Shown in pieces: positions 1-7,698 of a DNA stretch of 64,000 nucleotides. A program made the position numbers and the translations under genes. Under the pieces are notes generated by a model. It did no database searches and was not told the DNA's origin. It was given only the letters and a program-made list of their open reading frames with translations. Within the stretch, counting starts at the first letter, position 1; each line of letters starts with the position of its first letter. This stretch comes from Dyadobacter bucti (GTDB lineage: Bacteria > Bacteroidota > Bacteroidia > Cytophagales > Spirosomataceae). The stretch covers positions 744,001-808,000 of the forward strand of contig NZ_SWFP01000003.1 of assembly GCF_005869225.1 (NCBI RefSeq), in the 5' to 3' direction.

Positions 1-375
1 AAACACGTCGGCGGTGTCAGGAGCTAGTGTAGCTGCTTTGTTGTAATCCGCAAAGGCCGAGTCGAGGCGGTTTTCGTCAGTGTAGAGCAAGGCCCGGTTG
101 AAATAAGGGCGGTAAGAGGAAGGTTGCAATTTAATGGCCTGCCCGAAGTCCAGTAAAGCACTGGGATATTCTTTTAATTCATAATACGCAACACCGCGCA
201 GGTTGAAAGCATCGGCACTGGATGTATTTTTTTCGATGGCTTTATTGATAAATTCGATGGCTTCCCTGGTTTTTCCTTGCTGCATTAACTCCTTTCCTTT
301 TTGTAAAAAAGCATCGGATGATTGGGAACATGAATAGAGTGTTATTAAAAAAAATAAAAAAAATAATCGGGGCAT
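1..375 (-). CDS. TPR-repeat lipoprotein, N-terminal part (runs off the window)
   Basis: The reading frame is open from an ATG at 375 to the window edge (125 codons). The first residues form a short lipoprotein signal: a hydrophobic stretch rich in Phe and Leu followed by a lipobox ending Leu-Tyr-Ser-Cys at residue 16. From about residue 25 the protein consists of tetratricopeptide-like helix pairs, with Ala-Phe-Asn-Leu-Arg-Gly, Ala-Tyr-Tyr-Glu and Phe-Asn-Arg-Ala-Leu signatures spaced about 34 residues apart. TPRs are protein-binding scaffolds, and this one would sit membrane-anchored in the periplasm or outer membrane. The partner cannot be told from the sequence, and the C-terminal part is missing. 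Confidence 0.8.
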   Translation of the reverse strand, partial: MPRLFFLFFLITLYSCSQSSDAFLQKGKELMQQGKTREAIEFINKAIEKNTSSADAFNLRGVAYYELKEYPSALLDFGQAIKLQPSSYRPYFNRALLYTDENRLDSAFADYNKAATLAPDTADVF

Positions 376-456
376 AATGATTCATTTCTAGTTGATTCGC
401 ACAAAAGTAAACCGAAACGTGAAATGAATGTTTTCTTTTTGTCAATAAAATGTCTT

Positions 457-464
457 TATCTTTG
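457..464 (+). promoter_or_regulatory. -7 promoter element of the SRP RNA gene
   Basis: TATCTTTG matches the Bacteroidota -7 consensus TAnnTTTG and lies 5 nt before the first paired base of the SRP RNA. A TTTG at 438-441 could serve as the -33 element, but its spacing of 15 bp is short. Confidence 0.6.
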
Positions 465-468
465 CATC

Positions 469-566
469 GGCAAATCGGAACTACCAGCTCCTTCCGAATC
501 CCCCAGGTCCTGACGGAAGCAAGGGTAGGTGGTCGATGCGGTGAGATTCTCGGTTTGCCTTTTTTT
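469..566 (+). ncRNA. ffs: SRP RNA (4.5S, small bacterial type)
   Basis: This is the RNA of the signal recognition particle, which binds Ffh and targets membrane proteins co-translationally. The ends pair (GGCAAA at 469 with TTTGCC ending at 559), and the apical part holds the conserved core CCAGGTCC-TGAC-GGAAGCAAGG, which includes the symmetric and asymmetric loops bound by the Ffh M domain. The apical tetraloop is UGAC (URRC type) rather than the GGAA of E. coli. The length of about 91 nt fits the Alu-less small SRP RNA. A run of seven T at 560-566 directly after the closing stem is the probable terminator. The ends are set from the pairing, so they are accurate to a few bases. Confidence 0.88.
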
Positions 567-597
567 ATGCCCTTCCGTTTCTAATCTCCGCTTTCTT

Positions 598-627
598 TTT
601 GCTTTTGACCAGGGTTTTCTACTTTTG
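598..627 (+). promoter_or_regulatory. Bacteroidota-type promoter of the aldolase gene
   Basis: TTTG at 598-601, 18 bp of spacer, then TACTTTTG at 620-627 (TAnnTTTG). Transcription would start near 633. This decides the start codon of the next gene: the in-frame ATG-like codon at 627 lies inside the promoter, so the ATG at 657 is used. Confidence 0.6.
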
Positions 628-656
628 TGGAATATTCTAACCAATCAATTCCCGAT

Positions 657-1313
657 ATGAAATTTTTTATTGATACTGCGAACCTGCAGGAAATTCAGGA
701 AGCACAGGCTCTTGGTGTACTAGACGGCGTTACTACCAATCCATCGTTAATGGCTAAGGAAGGGATTACCGGCAAGGATAACATTATGCGTCATTACAAA
801 GCCATCTGCGATATTGTGGACGGCGATGTGAGTGCAGAAGTAATTTCAATTGATTTGGCAGGTATGATCCGCGAAGGAGAGGAACTGATTGAGATTGATG
901 ATAAAATTGTTGTAAAGATCCCAATGATCAAAGAAGGTGTGAAAGCCTTGAAATATTTCTCTAGCAAAGGTGTTCGTACTAACTGTACGCTTATATTCTC
1001 TGCTGGTCAGGCACTTCTTGCTGCCAAAGCGGGAGCAACATATGTTTCCCCGTTTATCGGTCGTTTGGATGATATTTCAACAGACGGAATCGCTCTGATC
1101 GAGCAAATCCTGACCATTTATAGAAATTACGGATTTGAAACTCAGGTTTTGGCGGCTTCGGTTCGTCACCCGATGCACATTATCCAATGTGCGGAAGTAG
1201 GAGCAGACGTCATGACAGGGCCTTTGAGCGCCATGGAAGCGTTATTGAAACACCCGCTTACGGATATCGGTCTGGAGAAATTCCTTTCTGATTACAAAAA
1301 AGGTAACTCATAA
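657..1313 (+). CDS. fsa: Fructose-6-phosphate aldolase / transaldolase-like protein
   Basis: A small class I aldolase of the TalC/FSA type (218 residues, the usual length for this subfamily and much shorter than classical transaldolase). It is expected to act in the cytoplasm on sugar phosphates through a Schiff base. The N-terminus Phe-Phe-Ile-Asp-Thr-Ala-Asn and the Thr-Thr-Asn-Pro-Ser strand at 26-30 are family hallmarks, and the Schiff-base lysine is Lys87 in Val-Val-Lys-Ile-Pro. The start at 657 is preferred over an upstream in-frame codon at 627, which lies in the promoter. True transaldolase and FSA activity cannot be told apart by eye. It seems to be transcribed alone, with an inverted repeat just after the stop. 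Confidence 0.9.
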   Translation: MKFFIDTANLQEIQEAQALGVLDGVTTNPSLMAKEGITGKDNIMRHYKAICDIVDGDVSAEVISIDLAGMIREGEELIEIDDKIVVKIPMIKEGVKALKYFSSKGVRTNCTLIFSAGQALLAAKAGATYVSPFIGRLDDISTDGIALIEQILTIYRNYGFETQVLAASVRHPMHIIQCAEVGADVMTGPLSAMEALLKHPLTDIGLEKFLSDYKKGNS

Positions 1314-1325
1314 TAAGTCACACTT

Positions 1326-1361
1326 AATTGTCGCCCTGGGCGAAGCCGAAGGGCGACAATT
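1326..1361. repeat. Perfect 12-bp inverted repeat, REP-like palindrome
   Basis: AATTGTCGCCCT (1326-1337) and AGGGCGACAATT (1350-1361) are perfect complements around a 12-nt loop. It lies 12 bp after the aldolase stop. There is no strong T-run after it, and the loop (GGGCGAAGCCGA) resembles dispersed palindromic repeats seen in many genomes, so it may be a REP-type unit that also ends transcription. Confidence 0.7.
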
Positions 1362-1397
1362 TGACCGATCAGGGTCACACCATTTTCTTGAAAATTT

Positions 1398-2075
1398 ATG
1401 ACGGAGTCGACAGAGCCAATTATTATACTTGACCGGGCGGATATTTATCAGGGCGAGCGGCCTGTTTTAAACGATGTACATTTTGAGATAAAAAACGGAG
1501 AGTTCGTATACATGATCGGACGTACCGGCAGTGGGAAAAGTTCCTTATTGAAAACGCTCTATGCCGACTTGTGGCTGCACACCGGTTCAGCCAAAGTTGC
1601 GGGTTATGAACTGCACAATATCAAAAGAGCTGACATACCTTTTTTGCGTCGCAGGATCGGGATAGTGTTTCAGGATTTTCAGTTGCTTTCGGACCGGTCT
1701 GTTGAAGATAATCTTTCGTTCGTACTGCGCGCAACCGGCTGGGAGCAGCAGAACAAAATATCAAAACGGATTGCTGAGGTTTTGATGCAGGTAGGGCTTG
1801 GAACCGCCCAGAAAAGAATGCCGCATCAGCTTTCCGGTGGAGAACAGCAGCGTGTGGTGATTGCGCGCGCTATGCTCAATGAGCCGAAAATTCTGATTGC
1901 TGATGAGCCTACCGGTAATCTTGATCCCGAGGTTGGGGAGCAGATCATGCAGGTTTTCAGGACGATTAACAATGCCGGAACAGCCATATTGATGGCTACC
2001 CATAACCATGATTTCCTCAAAAAATTTCCTGCTCGTACCTTAAAGTGCGAAAACGGAAGTGTAACGGAGGGGTAA
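1398..2075 (+). CDS. ftsE: Cell division ABC-transporter ATPase FtsE
   Basis: ATP-binding subunit expected to pair with the membrane protein FtsX at the division site and control peptidoglycan hydrolases. The 225 residues hold a full ABC ATPase: Walker A GRTGSGKS at 41-48, Q-loop near Phe-Gln-Asp-Phe (91-94), signature LSGGEQQR from 145, Walker B ILIADE at 165-170, and a switch His in Ala-Thr-His-Asn near 196. The short size and the early PVLNDVHFEI strand fit the FtsE/LolD branch; LolD is the main alternative. No ftsX lies next to it, which is usual in Bacteroidota. The gene ends just before a strong bidirectional terminator. Confidence 0.85.
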   Translation: MTESTEPIIILDRADIYQGERPVLNDVHFEIKNGEFVYMIGRTGSGKSSLLKTLYADLWLHTGSAKVAGYELHNIKRADIPFLRRRIGIVFQDFQLLSDRSVEDNLSFVLRATGWEQQNKISKRIAEVLMQVGLGTAQKRMPHQLSGGEQQRVVIARAMLNEPKILIADEPTGNLDPEVGEQIMQVFRTINNAGTAILMATHNHDFLKKFPARTLKCENGSVTEG

Positions 2076-2085
2076 TCGAAAAGAT

Positions 2086-2132
2086 AAAAAAAGCGAAAGC
2101 GCCAGGATTTTTCCGGCGCTTTCGCTTTTTTT
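2086..2132. terminator. Bidirectional terminator between ftsE and porX
   Basis: A long perfect stem, AAAAAAAGCGAAAGCGCC (2086-2103) with its complement at 2115-2132, ends in T-runs on both strands. It sits between two convergent genes. Confidence 0.9.
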
Positions 2133-2148
2133 ATGTCTCACCAGATTT

Positions 2149-3714
2149 TTATTTGGCTTTCATATCAATGATCGGGATGATCATTTCCTCCAGAGAAACG
2201 CCTCCATGCTGGAATGTGTCCCTGTACAAATTAACATATTGATTGTAGTTATTCGGATACGCAAAGAAGTAATCTTCTTTTGTAAATACATAGGATGTAG
2301 ATACATGCGGTTTTGGCAGGAATATGCGCTCAGGCTTCCTGCAAACCATTAAATTCTTATCGTCGAAGCCCAGGTTCTTGCCGTGTTTATACCGCAAATT
2401 TGTATTGGTTTCCCGGTAACCGATAATTTTCACCGGCTTCTGAACCCGGATCATGCCATGGTCAGTTGTCAGGATCAGCCTTCCTTTTTTCTCCGCTACT
2501 TTTTTGATGAAATCCAGTAAAGGCGAGTGTTGGAACCAGGATTTGGTAATAGAGCGGTAGGCTGCCTCGTCCGGCGCGAGCTCCTTGATCATCTGGACAT
2601 CCGTACGTGCATGCGAAAGCATATCCACAAAATTATAAACAATGACATTCAGCTGATTATTCATCATATTGCTGAAATTGTCGATCAAAGCTTTTCCCTG
2701 GTTGGTGTTCAGGATTTTGTGGTAAGAAGACTTGATATTGAAATGATTCATTTCAAGCTGCTTCTGAAGGAAATCATGCTCATGGTTGTTGAGACCTTCC
2801 TCACCTTCAGGTGTGTTTTCATCGCTGACCCACCACTGCGGATGTTTTCTCTCCATTTCACTAGGCATTAATCCCGAAAATATGGCGTTTCTGGCGTATC
2901 CTGTGGTAGTAGGGAGTATGGAATAGTAAGAGGACTCCTCTTCAATGTTAAAATATTCCTGCAAAATTGGCTGGATCATTTTCCACTGGTCATACCTGAA
3001 ATTATCGATCAACAGGAAAAAAATCGGTTCATCTGATCCTTTTAGATATGGAAATACCTTCTGTTTCATCAGCTGGTGTGAAAGGATCGGCTTGTCGGAT
3101 CTGGGATCATTTAGCCAATCTTCATATTCTTCCTCTATAAACTTGCAGAAATTAGCATTGGCCTCGCTTTTTTGCATGCTGAAAACTTCGGACATGCCCT
3201 GGTCTTCAGAACTTTCAAGTTCAAGCTCCCAATAGATCAGTTTTTTGTAAATATCAGCCCACTCTTCATGTCCGATCCTGTCCTGATATTGCATCGCAAG
3301 ATTTCTGAATTCCTGCTGGTAGCTAAGCGTTGTTTTCTCCGTTACCAGTCTTTTGTTGTCTAAGATTTTCTTGACTGAGAGTAGTATCTGATTGGGATTG
3401 AGTGGTTTAATGAGGTAATCATCGATCTTGGAGCCGATTGCGTCTTCCATGATATGCTCCTCCTCACTTTTTGTAATCATTACAACAGGAAGGTTAGGCT
3501 GCTGTTGCTTAATCTGCGCCAGCGTTTCCAGGCCCGTCATGCCCGGCATCATTTCGTCAAGGAAAACTATATCAAATCTGTCATTTTCTATTCTGTCCAG
3601 GGCATCAGCTCCGCTGTTTACAGGCGTAACGTTATAACCCTTGTTGGTCAGGAACATGATATGAGGTTTAAGAAGATCTATCTCGTCATCGGCCCAGAGG
3701 ATGTTATATTGCAT
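2149..3714 (-). CDS. porX: PorX, response regulator with PglZ phosphatase domain
   Basis: Regulator of type IX secretion genes and gliding/secretion functions in Bacteroidota. It is usually phosphorylated by the sensor PorY, which is encoded elsewhere and not in this window. Residues 1-120 are a receiver domain with acidic residues Asp9-Asp10, phospho-acceptor Asp53 in Leu-Asp-Glu-Met-Met-Pro-Gly, Thr81 and Lys103. The remaining 400 residues are a PglZ-type alkaline-phosphatase-superfamily domain, seen in Phe-Leu-Leu-Ile-Asp-Asn-Phe-Arg-Tyr, a Val-Asp-Met-Leu-Ser-His-Ala strand, and the Thr-Thr-Asp-His-Gly-Met metal site. In studied PorX proteins this domain is a zinc phosphodiesterase acting on cyclic oligonucleotides. 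At 521 aa it is full length. Confidence 0.93.
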   Translation of the reverse strand: MQYNILWADDEIDLLKPHIMFLTNKGYNVTPVNSGADALDRIENDRFDIVFLDEMMPGMTGLETLAQIKQQQPNLPVVMITKSEEEHIMEDAIGSKIDDYLIKPLNPNQILLSVKKILDNKRLVTEKTTLSYQQEFRNLAMQYQDRIGHEEWADIYKKLIYWELELESSEDQGMSEVFSMQKSEANANFCKFIEEEYEDWLNDPRSDKPILSHQLMKQKVFPYLKGSDEPIFFLLIDNFRYDQWKMIQPILQEYFNIEEESSYYSILPTTTGYARNAIFSGLMPSEMERKHPQWWVSDENTPEGEEGLNNHEHDFLQKQLEMNHFNIKSSYHKILNTNQGKALIDNFSNMMNNQLNVIVYNFVDMLSHARTDVQMIKELAPDEAAYRSITKSWFQHSPLLDFIKKVAEKKGRLILTTDHGMIRVQKPVKIIGYRETNTNLRYKHGKNLGFDDKNLMVCRKPERIFLPKPHVSTSYVFTKEDYFFAYPNNYNQYVNLYRDTFQHGGVSLEEMIIPIIDMKAK

Positions 3715-3861
3715 ATGAGTAATTTTTCAAATGTTTAATTAAGTCAATGTAAGGTTAACGAGGTAATCAGCGGCAGAGGTATAAAAATAACCCTTTTAAC
3801 GTTTTTTAAGAAAAAACCGCCAGCTGGAAATCTTAAAAATAGCGTTCCTTTAAGGTGATTT

Positions 3862-4602
3862 TTATAGTAAAAACTTTTTCGTTACCCTGTCGAGATCGTC
3901 CGGCGTATCGACTCCGTGAGAATCATCAGAAGTGATCACAGCTTTGATTGCGTAGCCATTTTCCAGCCAGCGCAATTGTTCAAGTGCCTCGGCTTTTTCA
4001 AGGGAAGAAATCGGCAGTTTCGTGATTTGGGCAAGTACATCGGTGCGATACGCGTAAATGCCGATATGTTTGTAAAAAACATGTGATGAAAGCCATTCCC
4101 GGGTTTCCTTGTTTCTCAGGTACGGAATTGTCTGCCTGCTGAAATACATTACTTCGTTCCGTTTGTTGAGTACTGCTTTTGGAACGTTGGGGTTAAAAAG
4201 AATTTCGTCATTGTCAATTACTTTTACCAGTGTAGCAAGTTCTGTGTCGCCCGTGAGCACTTCCGCCAGCCTGTCAATGGGCTCCGGACTGATAAACGGT
4301 TCATCTCCCTGGATATTAATAACATATTCGTATAATCCCTCCGTTTTTGTCAAAGCTTCATAACATCTGTCCGTACCGCTGTGATGGTTTTCGGAAGTCA
4401 TCACTGCCTTTCCGCCAAAATCCAGTACATGATTCAAGATCCTTTCGTCATCCGTCGCGACAATTACCTGAGCGAGTTGTGTAGCTTTGGCAGATTGTTC
4501 ATACACCCGCTGTATCATACTTTTGCCACCGATATCCACCAGCGCTTTGGCGGGAAAGCGGGTGGATGCATAGCGGGCGGGGATTATTCCTAATATTTGC
4601 AC
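3862..4602 (-). CDS. kdsB: 3-deoxy-manno-octulosonate cytidylyltransferase (CMP-Kdo synthetase)
   Basis: Activates Kdo with CTP to CMP-Kdo, the donor for the inner core of lipopolysaccharide, in the cytoplasm. The N-terminal nucleotide-binding motif Gly-Ile-Ile-Pro-Ala-Arg-Tyr-Ala-Ser-Thr-Arg-Phe-Pro lies at residues 5-17, followed by Gln-Gly-Asp-Glu-Pro-Phe-Ile for metal and CTP contacts. The open frame extends back to 4707, but the family starts two residues before Leu-Gly-Ile-Ile, which places the start at a GTG at 4602 and gives 246 residues, the usual KdsB length. No ATG is available nearby. It lies upstream of porX on the same strand with a 147-bp gap and is divergent from the next gene. 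Confidence 0.92.
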   Translation of the reverse strand: MQILGIIPARYASTRFPAKALVDIGGKSMIQRVYEQSAKATQLAQVIVATDDERILNHVLDFGGKAVMTSENHHSGTDRCYEALTKTEGLYEYVINIQGDEPFISPEPIDRLAEVLTGDTELATLVKVIDNDEILFNPNVPKAVLNKRNEVMYFSRQTIPYLRNKETREWLSSHVFYKHIGIYAYRTDVLAQITKLPISSLEKAEALEQLRWLENGYAIKAVITSDDSHGVDTPDDLDRVTKKFLL

Positions 4603-4660
4603 GAGGTCGTTGTTTGTATAATCTGATGGTAAATTTTGTTTCAAAATAAAGCTAATAATA

Positions 4661-5449
4661 TTGCAAAAACTTTTTTCACACCAGTTTTCGGAAAATATCT
4701 GGCGCATTCTGCCTAATTCAGATCCTGACAGCAGCCTGTGGGCGATTGAATTACGAAGTGCTTCTGAAAAGAAAGTTTCCTTTGCTGTGGTAGATCTGTC
4801 TCAAGCCAGATTGCTATGGCACGGAAGCCCGGAAGGTTCCGACTGGTGGACTTCGCTGACAGCCTTTTCATACGGAGAGCTTTTTCTCCATAATTACCGA
4901 TACCCTGAAATTCCGGAGCCAACGGATCTGCTAACTATGTCCGGCTTGGATGGTACGCTCCTATGGGTTTTGCCCAACTACCTGCTTGTTAAAACGATTG
5001 ATCAAAACACAGCCGAAGTAGCTACGAAAGCAGGGGATCAGTTCAGATATTGGCAATGTGACATCAAAACGGGTGCTTTATCCAGCCTTGGTGAAGAGCA
5101 TAAGCACTTCCCGGAGCAAATAATTTTAACGGAACCGGTTCGTTACAAGGGAGGAAATATCTATTTCGAAAAGTTGGCTGCCTTTATCGCAAAAGCAACC
5201 GGCGGACATGCGGCGGTGAGTATTGATTATCTCGAGAAAAGGCCCTATATGATGTTTTCTTATTATATTTACGAGCAGGATAAATTAGGTCAGTACCTGC
5301 TTATTGTTACGGATCAGAAGGAACTGGTATTGCATGAGCAATTATCAGAAGAACGAGATGGACTCGGCCGCTCAACAATGCTGCTCAAAGAGTCTACACT
5401 GGTTTATCTAAAAAATAGTAATGAATTTTCGAGTTTAACTCTTTCATAA
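4661..5449 (+). CDS. Conserved hypothetical protein (DUF4905-like)
   Basis: A 262-residue protein without signal peptide or membrane segments. The beta-rich pattern resembles a small propeller-like fold, with repeated Trp-containing strands such as Leu-Leu-Trp-His-Gly, Thr-Leu-Leu-Trp-Val and Arg-Tyr-Trp-Gln-Cys. It looks like the Cytophagales family DUF4905, recognised from memory and not certain. The only plausible start is a TTG at 4661; there is no in-frame ATG until well inside the protein. The stop lies 3 bp before the LysM gene, so the two are co-transcribed. Function unknown. Confidence 0.65.
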   Translation: MQKLFSHQFSENIWRILPNSDPDSSLWAIELRSASEKKVSFAVVDLSQARLLWHGSPEGSDWWTSLTAFSYGELFLHNYRYPEIPEPTDLLTMSGLDGTLLWVLPNYLLVKTIDQNTAEVATKAGDQFRYWQCDIKTGALSSLGEEHKHFPEQIILTEPVRYKGGNIYFEKLAAFIAKATGGHAAVSIDYLEKRPYMMFSYYIYEQDKLGQYLLIVTDQKELVLHEQLSEERDGLGRSTMLLKESTLVYLKNSNEFSSLTLS

Positions 5450-5452
5450 TAA

Positions 5453-6424
5453 ATGAAATACATTTTTAGCCTGACTCTCTTGGCAGGTTTGTTGACAGGT
5501 ATGGCAGATGCCCGGGCAAACGGGATGGTTGCGGTAGACTCGGTTGGAGTTGAAAAAGTGGGAGGCAAAATATATGTCTTGCATAAAGTAAATCAGGGAC
5601 AGACTATGTTTGCGGTGGTCCGGCAGTATGGAACTACCATTCAGGCACTGCGGGAGGCCAACCCGGGAATGAGCGATCAGATCCAGTCAGGGCAGACTAT
5701 TCGGGTGCCTTATATTTCGAAATGGACAAAAAAGGATAAAAAAGACGAAGAGAAAGTGATCGTGGCGGAAACGAAGCCTGCAGTACAGGCGCCAGCCGCT
5801 GCGGTTCCTGCACCCACAACATCAGCACCTACCGCAGGTTCAGCGGTTTCTGTTGCACCTAATGGAATCCATAAAGTGGAGCCGGGGCAGACATTATATC
5901 GTGTAGCCGTGAAGTATGGTGTCCTCATGGCTGACCTTCGCAAATGGAATAATCTTTCCAGTGATAATCTTACCGATGGCCAGGAATTGATCGTGAGCGA
6001 TAAAGCTGCGGAGAAACCTAGTCCCACGGCAGCAGCGCCAGCACCGAAAGTAACGACAACGGTCGTGAAAGATTCAGTGAAAGCTAAAACCGTAGTGCCC
6101 GAAAAGGTAGTGAAACCGGTGGAAGAAGTTGCTCCTGCGAAAGTGGTAAAGGGTAAGAAAAAATCAGAATCTGGGCTGGCCGAAGTAATTGAAACGGATG
6201 AAAGTACCAGTAAATTCCTGGGTCTGCACCGTTCCGCACCAATCGGAGCATTGGTCGAGGTTCTGAATGAGTACAATCAGGAAAAGATCATTGTCAGGAT
6301 TATCGGCAGGATTCCCGATACCAGTGTCAATGATGATATCGTAATCAAATTATCTTCAAGAGCTTTCGAAAAAGTATCTCCTAACAGCAAACGTTTCAGA
6401 GCAGTGGTTAGTTATTTAGAGTAA
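5453..6424 (+). CDS. Secreted LysM protein with two LysM modules and an RlpA-like tail
   Basis: The signal peptide (residues 1-22, ending Ala-Asp-Ala-Arg-Ala) is followed by LysM module 1 at about 43-87 (Gly-Gln-Thr-Met-Phe...Leu-Arg-Glu-Ala-Asn-Pro) and LysM module 2 at about 139-182 (Gly-Gln-Thr-Leu-Tyr...Leu-Arg-Lys-Trp-Asn). A linker rich in Pro, Ala, Lys and Val comes next, then a C-terminal domain (about 250-323) that resembles the double-psi beta-barrel of RlpA-type proteins (Ala-Pro-Ile-Gly...Val-Arg-Ile-Ile-Gly-Arg). LysM binds peptidoglycan, so this is a periplasmic wall-binding protein. A lytic activity cannot be claimed. It sits in an operon with the DUF4905-like gene upstream and two genes downstream. 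Confidence 0.82.
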   Translation: MKYIFSLTLLAGLLTGMADARANGMVAVDSVGVEKVGGKIYVLHKVNQGQTMFAVVRQYGTTIQALREANPGMSDQIQSGQTIRVPYISKWTKKDKKDEEKVIVAETKPAVQAPAAAVPAPTTSAPTAGSAVSVAPNGIHKVEPGQTLYRVAVKYGVLMADLRKWNNLSSDNLTDGQELIVSDKAAEKPSPTAAAPAPKVTTTVVKDSVKAKTVVPEKVVKPVEEVAPAKVVKGKKKSESGLAEVIETDESTSKFLGLHRSAPIGALVEVLNEYNQEKIIVRIIGRIPDTSVNDDIVIKLSSRAFEKVSPNSKRFRAVVSYLE

Positions 6425-6444
6425 CCGCTGAACTACAACATATT

Positions 6445-6657
6445 ATGAAGCATTCACCAGAGTTTAGATCAAAAAGAGAAGAGGAAAGGGCAGCATTGAA
6501 AAACACTGCCGGATATAAATTGTGGAGCGTGATGTTCACTCTGATGTATCCCTTTGTCGCCATATTCACATTCCTTTTTTCAGGAATAGTCATGATATTT
6601 TCCGGTATTTCAAGAGTGTTGGCATACCTGTTTGGAGGTAGCCATGCTGAACGCTGA
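6445..6657 (+). CDS. Small membrane protein, unknown function
   Basis: 70 residues: a charged N-terminal 20 residues rich in Lys, Arg and Glu, then a hydrophobic stretch at about 28-65 that could form one long or two short transmembrane helices. The ATG lies 20 bp after the LysM stop, and the end overlaps the next gene by 14 bp, which supports translation as part of the operon. I do not recognise a family. Confidence 0.6.
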   Translation: MKHSPEFRSKREEERAALKNTAGYKLWSVMFTLMYPFVAIFTFLFSGIVMIFSGISRVLAYLFGGSHAER

Positions 6658-7447
6658 ACCAGAACTCTCCCCTTTATCCGCTTATGTAAGCGATTTGCTG
6701 GAAAAAAAAGCCGACCATTATAACAGGCCGGACTTTATTCCTTATGATCCCGTCTGCATACCTCACCTCTTTACCATCCGCCAGGATATCGAGATCATGG
6801 GCTTTTGGGCTTCGGTGCTTGCCTGGGGACAGCGAAAAACCATTATCAATAAATGTCATGAACTGATTGGCCTGATGGATCACGCGCCTTATGATTTTAT
6901 GATCAATCATCAGGACAGCGATCTGAAGCCTTTTCTTAATTTTAAGCACCGTACATTTAATGCAACGGACACGCTTTACTTCCTGCATTTTTTTCAGCAT
7001 TATTACAGGAAACAAGATTCGCTTGAACATGCCTTCAGCAGCCAGATGGGGAAGGACGATGTGACTATCGAAAACGGACTTATCGGTTTTCATAACATGT
7101 TCCGTGATTCTGAGAATTTCCCGCCGCGAACTGCTAAGCATATAGCCACGCCTCTGCGGAAATCATCCTGCAAACGTCTTAATATGTTCCTCCGATGGAT
7201 GGTTAGAAAGGATGATAAAGGCGTTGATTTCGGTATCTGGAATACCATACAACCATCTCAGTTGGTTTGTCCCTGTGATGTGCATGTAGACCGCGTCGCC
7301 CGGCTTCTGGGCCTGATCACAAGACCGGTAACCGACTGGCAAACCGCCAAGGAACTTACGGCCTCTCTTCGTTTACTGGATCCTGCCGATCCTGTGAAAT
7401 ACGACTTTGCTTTATTTGGCCTTGGTATTGAAGGCTTCGCGAAGTAG
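6644..7447 (+). CDS. DUF2400 / TIGR02757 family protein
   Basis: 267 residues, matching the conserved bacterial family TIGR02757 (DUF2400), whose function is not established. Characteristic stretches are Pro-His-Leu-Phe near residue 40, Gly-Phe-Trp-Ala-Ser-Val-Leu-Ala-Trp-Gly-Gln-Arg near 57-68, and Asn-Met-Phe-Leu-Arg-Trp-Met-Val-Arg followed by a Cys-Asp-Val-His-Val-Asp-Arg-Val-Ala-Arg motif that resembles helix-hairpin-helix DNA glycosylase relatives. A GGAGG at 6634-6638 fixes the start at ATG 6644 rather than the TTG at 6632. It is the last gene of the operon. Confidence 0.85.
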   Translation: MLNAEPELSPLSAYVSDLLEKKADHYNRPDFIPYDPVCIPHLFTIRQDIEIMGFWASVLAWGQRKTIINKCHELIGLMDHAPYDFMINHQDSDLKPFLNFKHRTFNATDTLYFLHFFQHYYRKQDSLEHAFSSQMGKDDVTIENGLIGFHNMFRDSENFPPRTAKHIATPLRKSSCKRLNMFLRWMVRKDDKGVDFGIWNTIQPSQLVCPCDVHVDRVARLLGLITRPVTDWQTAKELTASLRLLDPADPVKYDFALFGLGIEGFAK

Positions 7448-7459
7448 AACTTATTCAGC

Positions 7460-7478
7460 ACCTGGCATTTCGCCAGGT
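7460..7478 (+). terminator. Short hairpin after the DUF2400 gene
   Basis: ACCTGGC (7460-7466) pairs with GCCAGGT (7472-7478) around a 5-nt loop, 12 bp after the stop. The T-rich stretch that follows is broken, so termination may be partial. Confidence 0.4.
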
Positions 7479-7698
7479 TCCTATTTCTCTCTCAACTTAT
7501 TGTAGACTCATTCTGGACCGACTTTTCGGATACAATCGTATTTGCTTGATCCAATCATAGAAGGTCTTTTTGGCGTGTCCCGTTCATTAACCTGTTCCTG
7601 CCGTAGGGTCATCGGTTTAGGTGCCAGGCTTTGCCATGTTATAAATTAGGCACTCAGTAAAAGGGTAATTCTGCCCGGAAAATTTAAAATAAAACATT

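Noticed and set aside
456-644. Open frame of 62 codons on the minus strand over the SRP RNA
   Set aside because: It lies antisense to a well supported RNA gene and has no RBS or recognisable product.
5710-6276. 188-codon minus-strand frame rich in Ala, Thr and Phe
   Set aside because: It is the shadow of the Pro/Ala/Lys/Val-rich linker of the LysM gene; composition follows the sense strand.
6632-6643. TTG start of the DUF2400 gene
   Set aside because: The GGAGG at 6634-6638 lies after that TTG and is correctly spaced for ATG 6644.
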